Of a stretch of 64,000 nt of DNA, positions 43,340-52,531 are shown in pieces (positions within the stretch are counted from its first letter, which is position 1; each line of letters begins with the position of its first letter). Position numbers and translations under genes: made by a program. The notes below the pieces were generated by a model. That model did no database searches, was not told the DNA's origin, and worked only from the letters and a program-made list of their open reading frames with translations. Origin of the DNA: Thalassospira alkalitolerans (GTDB taxonomy: Bacteria > Pseudomonadota > Alphaproteobacteria > Rhodospirillales > Thalassospiraceae); NCBI RefSeq assembly GCF_002115745.1, contig NZ_JFKB01000005.1, positions 62,001-126,000 of the forward strand, read 5' to 3'.

Positions 43340-44851
43340 ATGCTGAACTGGATGTTCAATCGGCAGAAATCGAAGGATGACGGCGGGCTTGATGACAAGT
43401 CGGCAGCAAAACTTCGTGATTTGGCTGAGACGGTCCGCAGCATCGCGCCCGACGAGTTTGGCGCGAACGAGCAGGTGTCTTCGCGTTCCGGGCGTATCCC
43501 GCGCAGAAAACAATCTGATATCCCATCCGCCCAAAGCGGACTTGATTACGCCGCACGTCTTTCGGCCGATCTGGTTGATGATGATGATGACGAAGAAGAC
43601 GGTCAGCCGGATTTTGACAGCGACGTTCGTATGGATGTTGCGCGCCGCCTGCGCCGCCATCTGAGCGAGCTTAGCCCGTCTGAGCGACTTGATATGGTCG
43701 AAGAATTCGTGGCTGCGATCGGCAATATGGCCGATTGTTATCGCCCGCAGGTAATTGCCCTGATCGAACAGGAACTAAGCCACACACCGTATATGACGCG
43801 TCAGGCTGCAATGCGCCTGCGTCAGGATATTGCGGCGATTGGCCGGGTGTCGTTGGGTGAATATGTTGAACTTCTAAGCGATGCGGACTTTCTTGATATT
43901 TTGCGCGGGCGCGGTGAATTTGTTCAGACTGCTTCTGAGAAGGCCGATGCCAAACAGGAAGCCGCTGCGCAGGCCCGCCTTGCACGGGATCGTGCAGAAA
44001 AGGAAAAGGGCGGGCTGCTTAACCGTTTCCTGGCTTCGGACGACGCGCCGCGAAATGTTGTGGCGATGACGCCGCAATTTGGCGCCAAAAGGCCCGCATC
44101 GGATAAAACGCCGCTTGGCGAGATGCGAGATGGTCGAAACAAGATTTCCCGTCAGGCACAGCGCCGCATTGCACATTTCATTCTGGCATCGTTGTTTGAC
44201 ACATTGGTTGAGCAAGGCCGGATGCGGGCCGAGGTGGCACGCGCCATGCGCCAGTCGGTGCGTCAGCGCATCGAAAAAGCCAAGCTTGAAAACCGCATTC
44301 CGACACGCATGGCAAGCGTTCCATCAGACAGTGATATTGAAGATGCGATGCATGGTGAGGACGCCGATCCGGCGGGAACATCCGAACCGGTTACCATTGA
44401 CCAATATGTTCTTGATGCGCTGTCGCGGAATGAAGATGCGCTTGTGGTTCAGGGATTGGCCCATTATGCGCAGATGCCAGCCGCCATTGTTTCCAAGATT
44501 CTTGATTCGGGCAGCGCCCGCGCCATTACCGCATTGGCATGGCGCGCAGGCATGACAGCCCCGTCGGCCATTGTCCTGCAAATGAGTGCCGCAATCCCCG
44601 AAGAAAACATTGAACGTCCGGCTGCGGGCGGGCGTTATGCCATGGCCGCGACGGATATGGATTGGTATATCGATTTCTTTAACGAGCTTCAGCCATCCGG
44701 TCCGCGTGGGCGTGCGGCTGGTGGGGCGTCGGCTGCTGGCGTTGCCGGTGGTGGCGGGGCCGTCAGTAACACTGCGTCGCGCAGTTCCGACCAACCGGTG
44801 CGCACGCGCCGACAGGTGGATGATCGACCCCAGGGGCCGAAGGGAGAATAA
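43340..44851 (+). CDS. DUF2336-like protein, HEAT-like helical repeats
   Basis: The 503-residue soluble protein begins with a charged region containing an Asp/Glu run (VDDDDDEEDG, near residue 80), followed by helical repeats. Its latter half (IDQYVLDALSRNEDALVV, AIVSKILDSGSARAITALA, WRAGMTAPSAIVLQM) resembles the DUF2336 family common in alphaproteobacteria. The tail is Gly/Ala-rich. The ATG at 43340 is chosen because upstream frame sequence to 43151 encodes an unlikely Cys-rich leader. It lies six bases before a second unknown gene, forming an operon. The function is unknown. Confidence 0.72.
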   Translation: MLNWMFNRQKSKDDGGLDDKSAAKLRDLAETVRSIAPDEFGANEQVSSRSGRIPRRKQSDIPSAQSGLDYAARLSADLVDDDDDEEDGQPDFDSDVRMDVARRLRRHLSELSPSERLDMVEEFVAAIGNMADCYRPQVIALIEQELSHTPYMTRQAAMRLRQDIAAIGRVSLGEYVELLSDADFLDILRGRGEFVQTASEKADAKQEAAAQARLARDRAEKEKGGLLNRFLASDDAPRNVVAMTPQFGAKRPASDKTPLGEMRDGRNKISRQAQRRIAHFILASLFDTLVEQGRMRAEVARAMRQSVRQRIEKAKLENRIPTRMASVPSDSDIEDAMHGEDADPAGTSEPVTIDQYVLDALSRNEDALVVQGLAHYAQMPAAIVSKILDSGSARAITALAWRAGMTAPSAIVLQMSAAIPEENIERPAAGGRYAMAATDMDWYIDFFNELQPSGPRGRAAGGASAAGVAGGGGAVSNTASRSSDQPVRTRRQVDDRPQGPKGE

Positions 44852-44856
44852 ACGGG

Positions 44857-45795
44857 ATGTGCAAGGATCTCGGGATCTCCTATGACGGGCTGAAATATGC
44901 CCTTTCGATCAAGGATAATTATCGCAGTGGCGAACCGCTGACCGTTACCGGAGCGGGCGCACAGCAGCGTCTTTTGATGCCGGAACATCTGCTGAGCAAC
45001 GATCTGGCTTTGCTGCAGTATGATGATCCACTGGCACTTGCCGTGATTGCGACCAAAGACCCGGAAAGCCCGATGGCCTTGGCCGCTGCAATCCGTATGG
45101 GACCGCACGCTAAATGCAAGGAACTGATTACCGGCGTTTTCGAAGTCGTTTCAGATGCGACCAAGCATGAACTGGTTGCTGATTGCGCCAAACTTCTGTC
45201 ACGCAACGCGTTTAGTCCGGAAGCGTTCCAGCTGGTTCGCAACCGTGCCTCTAATCATGTTGTTGAAATTCGCGAAGCCTATCGCCGGGCGATGGCGGGC
45301 AACTTACGCGCGCTTTTAGATGGCAAGATGGCAGCGCGTGAATTTGTCGAGGAATTCATCGAGCTGGCATCGCATGGTAATCTGCGTATCGAGATCTATC
45401 GCCGTCTGGTGATGAAACTGATGCGGTCCGATGCGGTGCGGCCAAGCGTGAAATTCATGTTGCTTGAGCGTCTGGACAAATTCCCGCAGATGGTCAAATT
45501 GCAGATTGTTAACGAAGTTAACTCTGCCCCGGAGACACCGGAATACCAGACCCTGAAGCAGGAACTGCGCTGGATCTATGAAAGCAAGGCCCGAGCAAAA
45601 ACCACCGAGCCTGCGACGGAAACATCGAAAAACTGGTTTGATGGTTCATCATTGGATTATGGGACCGCAGCGGGTTTGCAGAGCCGCAACGCGATCATTA
45701 AACCACAGCAACCGACCCTGAAACGGGCCAACGTTCCGTCGATGATGTCGAGTGGTGGTTTTAGCACACGTGAAATTTCATCCTGGCTGAATTGA
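44857..45795 (+). CDS. Hypothetical helical protein, partner of the DUF2336-like gene
   Basis: The 312-residue protein is predicted mostly helical, with ALLQYDDPLALAVIATKD, KCKELITGVFEVVSDATKHE and a C-terminal low-complexity tail ending STREISSWLN. No signal peptide or membrane helix is visible. It begins six bases after the preceding gene and is followed by a terminator. The alternating helices suggest another repeat scaffold like its neighbour, but I recognise no named family. Confidence 0.7.
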   Translation: MCKDLGISYDGLKYALSIKDNYRSGEPLTVTGAGAQQRLLMPEHLLSNDLALLQYDDPLALAVIATKDPESPMALAAAIRMGPHAKCKELITGVFEVVSDATKHELVADCAKLLSRNAFSPEAFQLVRNRASNHVVEIREAYRRAMAGNLRALLDGKMAAREFVEEFIELASHGNLRIEIYRRLVMKLMRSDAVRPSVKFMLLERLDKFPQMVKLQIVNEVNSAPETPEYQTLKQELRWIYESKARAKTTEPATETSKNWFDGSSLDYGTAAGLQSRNAIIKPQQPTLKRANVPSMMSSGGFSTREISSWLN

Positions 45796-45866
45796 TCCGC
45801 CCTGGGGCAGCACCAAGACGTGCATTTGGCCTCTGTATGATTAGCCTGACCGGTAAACCCGGCCCA

Positions 45867-46181
45867 TTAACCCGCCAGACGATTGGCGGGTTTTGTTGTT
45901 TGGGCCGCCAATGTGTTTGTGGCCTGATTTTCCAGATAGACGGTACAGACGACGCGCAAAAGTGATGCGAAATTGGGAATGTCGCCACGTTGGCTGACAA
46001 CTTCGTCATGCAGTTTGCCAAGGAATTGCGGGGTGCTGAACCCTTCACCGGCGGCAATTTCATCAAGGATTTGCCAGAACCGCTGTTCAAGCCGGACACT
46101 GGTAACCACGCCATTGATGCGGATCGAGCGACTGATGGATTGATAAAGTTCGGGATTGGTGCCGGAATAGATCTGACACAT
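45867..46181 (-). CDS. Ribbon-helix-helix domain protein
   Basis: A 104-residue protein of the alphaproteobacterial ribbon-helix-helix family (Pfam RHH_4-like). It has SRSIRINGVVTSVRLEQRFW, then ILDEIAAGEGFSTPQFLGKL and FASLLRVVCTVYL. The ATG at 46181 is chosen for AGGAGAGG 10 bases upstream; the open frame continues to 46295 without a better start. It is likely a DNA-binding regulator of unknown target. Confidence 0.85.
   Translation of the reverse strand: MCQIYSGTNPELYQSISRSIRINGVVTSVRLEQRFWQILDEIAAGEGFSTPQFLGKLHDEVVSQRGDIPNFASLLRVVCTVYLENQATNTLAAQTTKPANRLAG
45869..45892 (+). terminator. Terminator embedded in the 3' end of the convergent gene
   Basis: AACCCGCCA and TGGCGGGTT form a nine-base stem with loop GACGAT and TTTTGTTGTTT beyond. 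It ends the DUF2336-like operon while lying inside the last codons of the convergent ribbon-helix-helix gene. Confidence 0.8.
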
Positions 46182-46302
46182 GACGACGACCTCTCCTGTT
46201 GGTGCCACCGGCGATGATACGCCGGTGGTCGTTACAGGGGTATGGTCCGGCATCTGGCCGATAAACGCAATCGGTGATTGCGTTTGCAGTGTCAAAGTGC
46301 GG

Positions 46303-46884
46303 CTAGAGCGTGATCTCGGTGCCGAGCAGTGTCAGGAACCCGGCCAGCCATTTAGGATGGGCAGGCCATGCCGGTGCTGTGACCAGATTGCCGTCAATAC
46401 AGGCATCGTCGATCGCGATTTCAGCATAGGTGCCGCCGGCAAGGCGGACTTCGGGTGCGCAGGCCGGATAGGCCGATACCCGCCGATCTTTCAGGATATC
46501 CGCAGCGGCAAGAATTTGTGCGCCATGGCAAACCGCAGCAATCGGTTTATCGGCATCGTTAAAATCGCGGACCAAACGAATGACGTATTCGTTCAGGCGC
46601 AGATATTCCGGTGCGCGGCCGCCCGGGATCAGAAGGGCGTCGTAGTCTTCGACGCGGGCCTTGGCGAAATCAGCATTCAGCGTAAAGTTGTGGCCACGCT
46701 TTTCGCTATAGGTCTGATCACCTTCAAAATCGTGAATGGCAGTGGCGACCATATCACCGGCTTTTTTGTCGGGGCAGACGGCATCAACCGAATGGCCAAC
46801 CGCAAGCAGAGTCTGGAACGGCACCATGGTTTCATAGTCTTCGGTATAGTCACCGACGATCATCAGAATTTTCTTTGCTGACAT
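46303..46884 (-). CDS. DJ-1/PfpI family protein
   Basis: A 193-residue flavodoxin-like protein of the DJ-1/PfpI superfamily. The nucleophile elbow is [14 protein letters not shown] with the reactive Cys, and the acidic residue upstream is in [13 protein letters not shown]. The ATG at 46884 is supported by GGGAGG eight bases upstream; the frame stays open to 47226 but that part lies opposite the MscS gene and is not coding. Members act as glyoxalases, chaperones or deglycase-like enzymes. The role here is not determined. Confidence 0.9.
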   Translation of the reverse strand: MSAKKILMIVGDYTEDYETMVPFQTLLAVGHSVDAVCPDKKAGDMVATAIHDFEGDQTYSEKRGHNFTLNADFAKARVEDYDALLIPGGRAPEYLRLNEYVIRLVRDFNDADKPIAAVCHGAQILAAADILKDRRVSAYPACAPEVRLAGGTYAEIAIDDACIDGNLVTAPAWPAHPKWLAGFLTLLGTEITL

Positions 46885-47008
46885 TTGTTTATCCTCCCGT
46901 TTGGTGTGGTCGGATAAGTATAGGGCAGGGTCGGGGGGGACGGGTAACAGCGGGCTACTACGGCGTGAATTCTGCTGTGACGGATGATGCGAAAGATTGG
47001 GGGAAAAC

Positions 47009-47035
47009 CAAAAAAGGCGACCCGTTTGGGCCGCC
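47009..47035 (-). terminator. Terminator of the MscS gene
   Basis: On the minus strand GGCGGCCC, an AAAC loop and GGGTCGCC pair (one G-U), followed by six T residues, 28 bases beyond the stop codon. Confidence 0.87.
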
Positions 47036-47062
47036 TGTATCAGGTTAAATTTTTGTGACTGA

Positions 47063-48031
47063 TCAGCTTTTTGGCGTGGCCGGTTTGGCAGCGGCCGGTT
47101 TTTTGGCTGCTGTTGTTTTAGTTGCCGTTTTGGTTGCTGTCGCACGGCTGCGGGGGGCGGGTTTTTTCGCCGGTGCCGCTTTGGCAGCAGAAGCAGATGA
47201 TGCGATTTCCGCACCTTCGATGACATGCAGATCGCGCTGAGGGAAGGGAATAGAGAAACCGGCAGCTTCGAGTTCGGTTTTCGATTTGCGCGTCAGGTCA
47301 AAGAAGGTTGGCCAGTATTCCGAAGTGGTAACCCAGCCACGTGCTGTCAGATCGACCGAGCTTTCGCCAAGGGTGGCGACGAAGCTCATCGGTTCCGGAT
47401 CTTTAAGGACGCGGGGGTCGCTGGCGACAAGTTTGGTCAGGAAATCAAGTGCGGCATCGACATCGTCGTCATAGGAAATCCCGACTTTGATATCGAGACG
47501 GCGTGTCGGATTGCGCGAATAGTTCTTGATCGAGCTGTTCCAGATTTGCGAGTTCGGGGCCGAGACATAAACCCCGTCTGGTGTTTTCAGAAGCGTGGTG
47601 AACAGAGTGATTTCAACGACCGTGCCGGAAATAGACCCGGCTTCGATGAACTCATCAACCTTTAGTGGGCGCAGGATCAGCATCATGACGCCCGCGGCAA
47701 TGTTGGACAATGTGCCTTGCAGGGCCAGGCCAATGGCCAGGCCGGCGGCGCCGAGGACGGCGATGATGCTGGCGGTCTGGACGCCAAAGTTTGACAGGAC
47801 AGCGATCAGGACAAAGATCAGGATCGTGTAACGCACGATGCTGGCGGCCAAGGGTTTGAGCGTCGAGTCGACGAACGTTGCGTTCTTAAGAGAGTGACGC
47901 ACCAGTGCCGCGGCACGTCCCGCAACCCACCAACCGATAATCAGGATAACGATTGCGCCAAGCACATCCGCCCCAAACCCAAGGGCAAATGCCTTTAGCA
48001 TTTCGGCAATTGTCGCCACATCTGTTTCCAT
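47063..48031 (-). CDS. Small-conductance mechanosensitive channel (MscS family) with Lys/Ala/Pro tail
   Basis: A 322-residue MscS-type channel that opens under membrane tension to release solutes. Three membrane helices are visible, the pore-lining one being [20 protein letters not shown]. The beta domain follows ([37 protein letters not shown]). The last 40 residues (about 281-322) form a repetitive Ala/Lys/Pro/Thr tail with AKKPA and TKTATKT units, resembling histone H1-like tails. This tail is unusual for MscS. It is divergent from the OmpA-like lipoprotein gene. Confidence 0.92.
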   Translation of the reverse strand: METDVATIAEMLKAFALGFGADVLGAIVILIIGWWVAGRAAALVRHSLKNATFVDSTLKPLAASIVRYTILIFVLIAVLSNFGVQTASIIAVLGAAGLAIGLALQGTLSNIAAGVMMLILRPLKVDEFIEAGSISGTVVEITLFTTLLKTPDGVYVSAPNSQIWNSSIKNYSRNPTRRLDIKVGISYDDDVDAALDFLTKLVASDPRVLKDPEPMSFVATLGESSVDLTARGWVTTSEYWPTFFDLTRKSKTELEAAGFSIPFPQRDLHVIEGAEIASSASAAKAAPAKKPAPRSRATATKTATKTTAAKKPAAAKPATPKS

Positions 48032-48071
48032 AATTTAAACCTCGCTTGCTCAGTGTCAAAGTTGTAGTCTA

Positions 48072-48099
48072 ATTACCCCATACTACAGTATGAGGTAAT
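48072..48099. promoter_or_regulatory. 28-bp palindrome between mscS and the OmpA-like gene
   Basis: ATTACCCCATACT (48072-48084) and AGTATGAGGTAAT (48087-48099) are complementary at 12 of 13 positions with a two-base centre. Location 41 bases upstream of the mscS start and 164 bases upstream of the ompA-like start suits an operator for the divergent pair. Confidence 0.5.
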
Positions 48100-48262
48100 A
48101 GCATTACAGGTTTGTGTGGTCTTGAAAAGTGACGTCGGGGTACCACCTGAACCTAATGTCATGGAACATTTCGTGTTTTCGGTCGTTTTGCGACATAATA
48201 TGACCATCATTGGTGATATTGTATGCTACTGAATAACAACCTTAATGATAGGGGCAAAAAAC

Positions 48263-49165
48263 ATGCAGCTTCGTCCGTCTCTTGTTTGTGCTATCGGGGG
48301 CGTCGCCCTTCTTAGCGCATGTAGCAGCGTCGACAATTCGGGTACTGCTATCGCATATGGTGGTAACCCTCTGACCTACAGCAGCTCTGTAAACAGTGCC
48401 GTTGGCGGTGCCGTGCCGACCACGGCATTTGGCAAATCGCTTAAAGCTGAATACATCGCTTACGCACAGCGTGAAGCCGATGAATGGTACGATTTCTTCG
48501 ATGCCGATTTCTTTGCGAAGAAAGCTGGCAAAGTTGCTGAGAACGAAACCATTCTTCCGGAAGATCCTGCGAATTGGCGTTTCGACGCTGAAGAAGTCGC
48601 ACAGAAACGCGCTGTTCGTGATGAACTGATTGCGCTTCTGGATGATGGAAAGCGTGAAGCAAAACCGGATACTGCCGCGATTGCGCAGGCCCGTTTTGAT
48701 TGCTGGATCGAAGAAAGCGAAGAAGGCTGGCAGACTGAACTGATTAGCCAGTGCTGGAAAGATTTCGAAGCCGCAATGGCCGAGCTGAAAGCAGAAGAGC
48801 CGAAAGAAGCAATGGCACCGGCACCGGTTGCAGCTGCACCGCGCCTGTTCACCATCTTCTTTGACTTTGACAGCACAGCCATTACCCCGGTTTCCGAACG
48901 TGTTCTTGACGCCGCTGCACAGCAGTGGGCTTCAAGCATGAGCAACGTTACCGTCGTTGGCCACGCTGATGCGTCGGGTTCGTCGGCCTATAACTTGGGC
49001 CTGTCTGAACGTCGTGCTTCTTCGGCTCTGTCTGAGTTGACCAAACGTGGCATTAAAGGCGACATGGTCGATAGCGAAGCCGTTGGCGAAAGCGATCTGT
49101 TGATCCCGACTCCGGATGGTGTTCGTGAGCCGCGCAACCGTCGTGTAACGATCTCGATCGATTAA
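48263..49165 (+). CDS. OmpA-like peptidoglycan-associated lipoprotein
   Basis: A 300-residue outer-membrane lipoprotein. The lipobox is GVALLSACSS (Cys20). The C-terminal OmpA domain (about 195-300) has FTIFFDFDSTAITP, VVGHADASGSSAYNLGLSER and REPRNRRVTISID, the peptidoglycan-binding pattern of Pal/OmpA. A middle region rich in Glu, Ala and Trp is not recognised. The ATG at 48263 has AGGGG nine bases upstream; an ATG at 48245 is less likely. It has its own terminator. It probably ties the outer membrane to the cell wall. Confidence 0.92.
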   Translation: MQLRPSLVCAIGGVALLSACSSVDNSGTAIAYGGNPLTYSSSVNSAVGGAVPTTAFGKSLKAEYIAYAQREADEWYDFFDADFFAKKAGKVAENETILPEDPANWRFDAEEVAQKRAVRDELIALLDDGKREAKPDTAAIAQARFDCWIEESEEGWQTELISQCWKDFEAAMAELKAEEPKEAMAPAPVAAAPRLFTIFFDFDSTAITPVSERVLDAAAQQWASSMSNVTVVGHADASGSSAYNLGLSERRASSALSELTKRGIKGDMVDSEAVGESDLLIPTPDGVREPRNRRVTISID

Positions 49166-49191
49166 ACTTCGGTCCTTTACCAAATCTTCGG

Positions 49192-49220
49192 CAACGAGGT
49201 GGCATCATGCCACCTCGTTG
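49192..49220 (+). terminator. Terminator of the OmpA-like gene
   Basis: A perfect 13-bp stem (CAACGAGGTGGCA and its complement) with loop TCA is followed by six T residues. Confidence 0.92.
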
Positions 49221-49338
49221 TTTTTTATGCATACTCGACTAAATGGGAGGTCGGGCTGCGTGAATAACAGTTGAATTTGCATTCAATCCACCTAATGTCT
49301 GCAGGATATTCGTACTGCAAAGGGAGATGCGGGGGAAA

Positions 49339-49980
49339 ATGATCAGAACATTGTGCCGTTCATTGTGCGGTGCCGGTATTTTTGCGATGGCCGTTGTTGT
49401 CATGGCAGGAAGTCTGGCCCAGAGTAGTCAGGCTGCCGATAAAACTCCGCCCGTTCCGTTTGAGAAATTCTATGCCTCAGAGCGTGGTGATGGAAAATAC
49501 CTTCGCTTTAACGCGTTCTCTGGCGAGATTCCCGGCAAACGTATCAAGGCGCTGTTGCGTTCAGGTCAGGTTGTTGGTGACCGTATTCTTCTTTCCGAAG
49601 ACGTCGCCGTTTATTTCCCCGATGGTTACATTGTTCAGTCCCAGACTCGCTTTGGCAAATATATGCCGCGTCCGGGCCTGATTGCCGGGGCGGTCGCAAA
49701 ATCCGATCATTTGGTGAAAAATCCGCGTTATGGCCTTGTTGCCAAGTTTGACCAAATCCTTGGCGCTGAATGTGCGCGTACTGAATATGCCAATGGGTTT
49801 GCCGCACTTCGGATTAAAACTGATGGTGTGATGTCACTGGTGATGGAGACTGCCGGGCTTTACGACCCGCTGGTTAAGGAAGATACCACCACTTATACGG
49901 TGACCAGTGCCGTTCAGCCGGTGTTCATCGGCAATCAGGGGCTTTTGCCCGATCTTATGAAAATGTGCGGTCGCGGCTAG
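49339..49980 (+). CDS. Exported protein of unknown function (SH3-like)
   Basis: The 213-residue product has a signal peptide (AMAVVVMAGSLAQSSQAAD). The mature part contains PFEKFYASERGDGKYLRFNA and LLSEDVAVYFPDGYIVQSQ. The first stretch, with its neighbouring RNGPGKRIK-like sequence, recalls small periplasmic SH3-type domains, but that is a weak resemblance. The ATG at 49339 is preceded by GGGGG; an ATG at 49327 is also possible. The function is unknown. Confidence 0.7.
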   Translation: MIRTLCRSLCGAGIFAMAVVVMAGSLAQSSQAADKTPPVPFEKFYASERGDGKYLRFNAFSGEIPGKRIKALLRSGQVVGDRILLSEDVAVYFPDGYIVQSQTRFGKYMPRPGLIAGAVAKSDHLVKNPRYGLVAKFDQILGAECARTEYANGFAALRIKTDGVMSLVMETAGLYDPLVKEDTTTYTVTSAVQPVFIGNQGLLPDLMKMCGRG

Positions 49981-50003
49981 ATTATATTCCGCAGACGGCA
50001 ATA

Positions 50004-50039
50004 CAAAAAGGCACCGTTCGATTTGGCGGTGCCTTTTTG
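50004..50039. terminator. Bidirectional terminator
   Basis: Thirteen-base perfect arms CAAAAAGGCACCG and CGGTGCCTTTTTG enclose 10 bases, giving T runs on both strands between convergent genes. Confidence 0.9.
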
Positions 50040-50066
50040 TTTGTGTATGTCAGCGCGTGGGTTGGG

Positions 50067-50510
50067 TTACGCGACTTTCCAACCCGGGGCAAACAGACGT
50101 GGAATTTCAATCGCGGGGCAGCGGTTCATGACAACGTCCAGCCCGGCTTCCTGTGCGCGTGTGGCGGCCGTAATATTGATCACGCCAAGCTGCATCCAGA
50201 TGGATTTGGCGCCAATGGCGATGGCTTCGTCAATGACGCCGCCTGCGTCCTCGCTATTGCGGAAAATATCGACCATATCGACCGGTTCGGTGATGTCGGC
50301 AAGGGTGGCGACGACTTTTTGTCCGTGGATTTCACCACCCGCCTGACCGGGGTTGACCGGGATGACATGATAGCCCCGTGACAGCAAAAATTTCATTACG
50401 CCATTTGACGGGCGTTCGGGCTTGGGGCTGGCGCCGACCAATGCGATGGTTCGGGTGCGTTCAAGCAGCACTTTTGTCGCATTGTCGTTCGGATTGTTGA
50501 ACTCGCTCAT
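50067..50510 (-). CDS. CoA-binding domain protein (YccU-like)
   Basis: A 147-residue Rossmann-fold protein of the CoA-binding YccU family. It shows [46 protein letters not shown] and a C-terminal [13 protein letters not shown]. The ATG at 50510 has AAAGG upstream; the frame continues to 50561 without a ribosome site. Proteins of this family bind CoA, but no catalytic role is established. Confidence 0.9.
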   Translation of the reverse strand: MSEFNNPNDNATKVLLERTRTIALVGASPKPERPSNGVMKFLLSRGYHVIPVNPGQAGGEIHGQKVVATLADITEPVDMVDIFRNSEDAGGVIDEAIAIGAKSIWMQLGVINITAATRAQEAGLDVVMNRCPAIEIPRLFAPGWKVA

Positions 50511-50754
50511 GTCGTCTGCCTTTGGTTTGCGATGTGCCGTTATCATGGCTGTATGATACATAAGACATTGTGATCGGGCAGCAATCTTCTGTGGTTTGTT
50601 TTTGGAATGCAGTGATGCCGGGAAACTCGCAAAAAGTTGATGGCAGATTTAACTGACGGCGCGGGAAAAAACGGTTTGAGTAACCCGGTTAAGCGTGAAT
50701 TGGATTTCATGTGTCACGCTTGTTCCTGATCCTAGGTTTTGAAGGTCGCTTTAT

Positions 50755-51636
50755 ATGTATCCATGGTGTGATCCGTCCGGCAGGTTTTCCGTTTTCAAAC
50801 TGACAGTGTTTGTTTTGTTGCTGGTGCCGGGGTGTTTCATCCTATGGCCGGTGATTGCTGGGGGCGGGGCGACCATTCCGGTCAAGGAAGCGATCCTTGA
50901 AAGCGGGGATTGGGCGATCCGGATGGTGTTGATATCGCTTTTGATCACGCCGCTGCGCCGGATGACACGGGCAAGTAAACTGGTTCAAATTCGGCGCCAG
51001 GTTGGTCTGGCAGCACTGGGGTATGGTTTAACGCATTTAATGCTTTATGCGCTGACCCAGTCTTGGGACGTGTTGCGGATTGCCAATGAAATTCTGGCAC
51101 GTATTTACCTGACCATTGGCTTTGTCGCGTTGACCGGGCTTGTGATCCTTGGCGCGACCTCGACCAAATCGGCGATGCGCAAATTGGGTAAAAACTGGGC
51201 CCGTTTACACAAAGCCAGCTATGGCATTGGCGTTCTTGCCGCGGTGCATTTTTTCATGCAGTCCAAGATCGATGTTAGCGAGGCCACCCTGATGGCGGGG
51301 TTCTTTGTTGCTTTGATGTTGTACCGGGTTGCCCATGCGCGTGACTGGTCATTGCGATCCCCCTTGGTGCTGGTCATGGTCGCGGTTGTATCGGGCCTGA
51401 TAACTGCCGGGATTGAATATGCTTGGTACGGGTTGGCAACCGGTGTGCCGCCATCGGCGGTTCTGGCGGCCAATTTTGAAGTCATGTGGCCATTGCGCCC
51501 GGCGTGGAATGTGCTTTTGACCGGGCTGTTTATGGCGGTTGTTAGCCTTTTCGGGCGCGATTCGATTGGCCGGGAATGGGTCGGCCAGATCGCATCGACC
51601 CTGTTTGTCAGACCGCGGCGCTCGCACGGCGGGTAA
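50755..51636 (+). CDS. Heme-binding membrane protein, MsrQ/ferric reductase-like
   Basis: A 293-residue integral membrane protein with about six helices. The segments DWAIRMVLISLLITPLRRMT and GYGLTHLMLYALTQSWD, then LGKNWARLHKASYGIGVLAAVH, match the MsrQ (YedZ) type of quinone-linked heme b protein, which feeds electrons to the periplasmic methionine sulfoxide reductase MsrP. Histidines in those segments are candidate heme ligands. No msrP gene is adjacent. The protein is longer than most MsrQ (about 200-210 residues), with extra C-terminal helices. The 3' end overlaps the convergent LysE gene by 29 bases. Confidence 0.75.
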   Translation: MYPWCDPSGRFSVFKLTVFVLLLVPGCFILWPVIAGGGATIPVKEAILESGDWAIRMVLISLLITPLRRMTRASKLVQIRRQVGLAALGYGLTHLMLYALTQSWDVLRIANEILARIYLTIGFVALTGLVILGATSTKSAMRKLGKNWARLHKASYGIGVLAAVHFFMQSKIDVSEATLMAGFFVALMLYRVAHARDWSLRSPLVLVMVAVVSGLITAGIEYAWYGLATGVPPSAVLAANFEVMWPLRPAWNVLLTGLFMAVVSLFGRDSIGREWVGQIASTLFVRPRRSHGG

Positions 51637-52243
51637 GGGCGGTCAGAAGACCGGCACCGATCATCACCGCGCCGCCAGCGCGTGTTAGGCGGCGCATGGT
51701 TTGCGGTTTGCGGAATTTTGCCCGGAGCGCACTGGCCATGATGGCCCAGATTGCAACATTGATGGCCGCCAGAATAACAAAGGTTGCCGTCATGATCACA
51801 AATTGCGGCAATACCGGCATCGATGCATTCACGAATTGCGGGACAAAGGCGATGAAAAATACAATGCCCTTTGGGTTCAGTGCGGTCACGATATAGGCCT
51901 GCAGGAACATGCGCGACGGCCGGTTGCGCTTGGCATCGGGGTTGTCTTCAAGCCTGCCGGGTTTTTCGCGCCACATCTTGATACCAAGATAAATCAGATA
52001 TCCCGCCCCGCAGAGCTTCAAGACCGTAAAGGCATTTGCCGATGTCGCCAGAAGTGCGCCCGCCCCGGCAAGCGAAATGGTCATGGCGGTTAGATCCCCC
52101 AGGGCAACACCGGGCACGGTGGCCCATGCGGTTTGGCGACCCTTGCCCAAGGCATAGCTGACAACAAGCATGATGGTTGGGCCGGGAATGGCCAGAACGA
52201 TAGTGCAGGCCAGCACAAAGGCCAGCCAGATTTCCAGTGTCAT
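51608..52243 (-). CDS. LysE/RhtB family amino-acid exporter
   Basis: A 211-residue membrane exporter with about six helices. The family signature IPGPTIMLVVSYALGKGRQ near the N-terminus, then LCGAGYLIYLGIKMWREK and FLQAYIVTALNPKGIVFFIA, are typical. The ATG at 52243 has AGGAG nine bases upstream; the frame extends to 52486 without support. It would export amino acids or homoserine lactone-like compounds. Confidence 0.92.
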   Translation of the reverse strand: MTLEIWLAFVLACTIVLAIPGPTIMLVVSYALGKGRQTAWATVPGVALGDLTAMTISLAGAGALLATSANAFTVLKLCGAGYLIYLGIKMWREKPGRLEDNPDAKRNRPSRMFLQAYIVTALNPKGIVFFIAFVPQFVNASMPVLPQFVIMTATFVILAAINVAIWAIMASALRAKFRKPQTMRRLTRAGGAVMIGAGLLTALTRRASAAV

Positions 52244-52468
52244 GATTGTTCTCCTGCCATGGAGTGTGGTGGGGGTGCTGTTGATGCCAGTGGCACCAAT
52301 GGTGTTGTGACATTTTGCCGAAAACGAGGATGTACGTAAAGCGTGGTAATTGCGCAGATGGTGGCAAAGTGCGACGGGCGATTTGTGCGTCGATCTGCTG
52401 AGGTCGTGAAAATGCCAGCCCGGGGTGAGGGCGGGGCAAGTGTTCGATGCTAATGCACTGTTTCCTCT

Positions 52469-52531
52469 ATCAATCGCAAGTACCACAAATGATATTGATT
52501 CGCAATTTCATTTGTGGTACTTGCGATTGAT
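52469..52531. repeat. Perfect 24-bp inverted repeat with Fur-box-like centre
   Basis: Arms 52469-52492 and 52508-52531 are exact reverse complements (left arm starting ATCAATCGCAAGTACC) around a 15-base centre containing ATTGATTCGCAAT. The central sequence with its flanks, GATATTGATTCGCAATTTC, resembles a Fur site. No T run follows, so it is not a typical terminator. It lies about 330 bases upstream of the receptor start. Confidence 0.7.

Noticed and set aside
46885-47226. N-terminal extension of the DJ-1 family gene to 47226
   Set aside because: Low-complexity sequence overlapping the 3' end of the MscS gene; the ATG at 46884 has a strong ribosome site.
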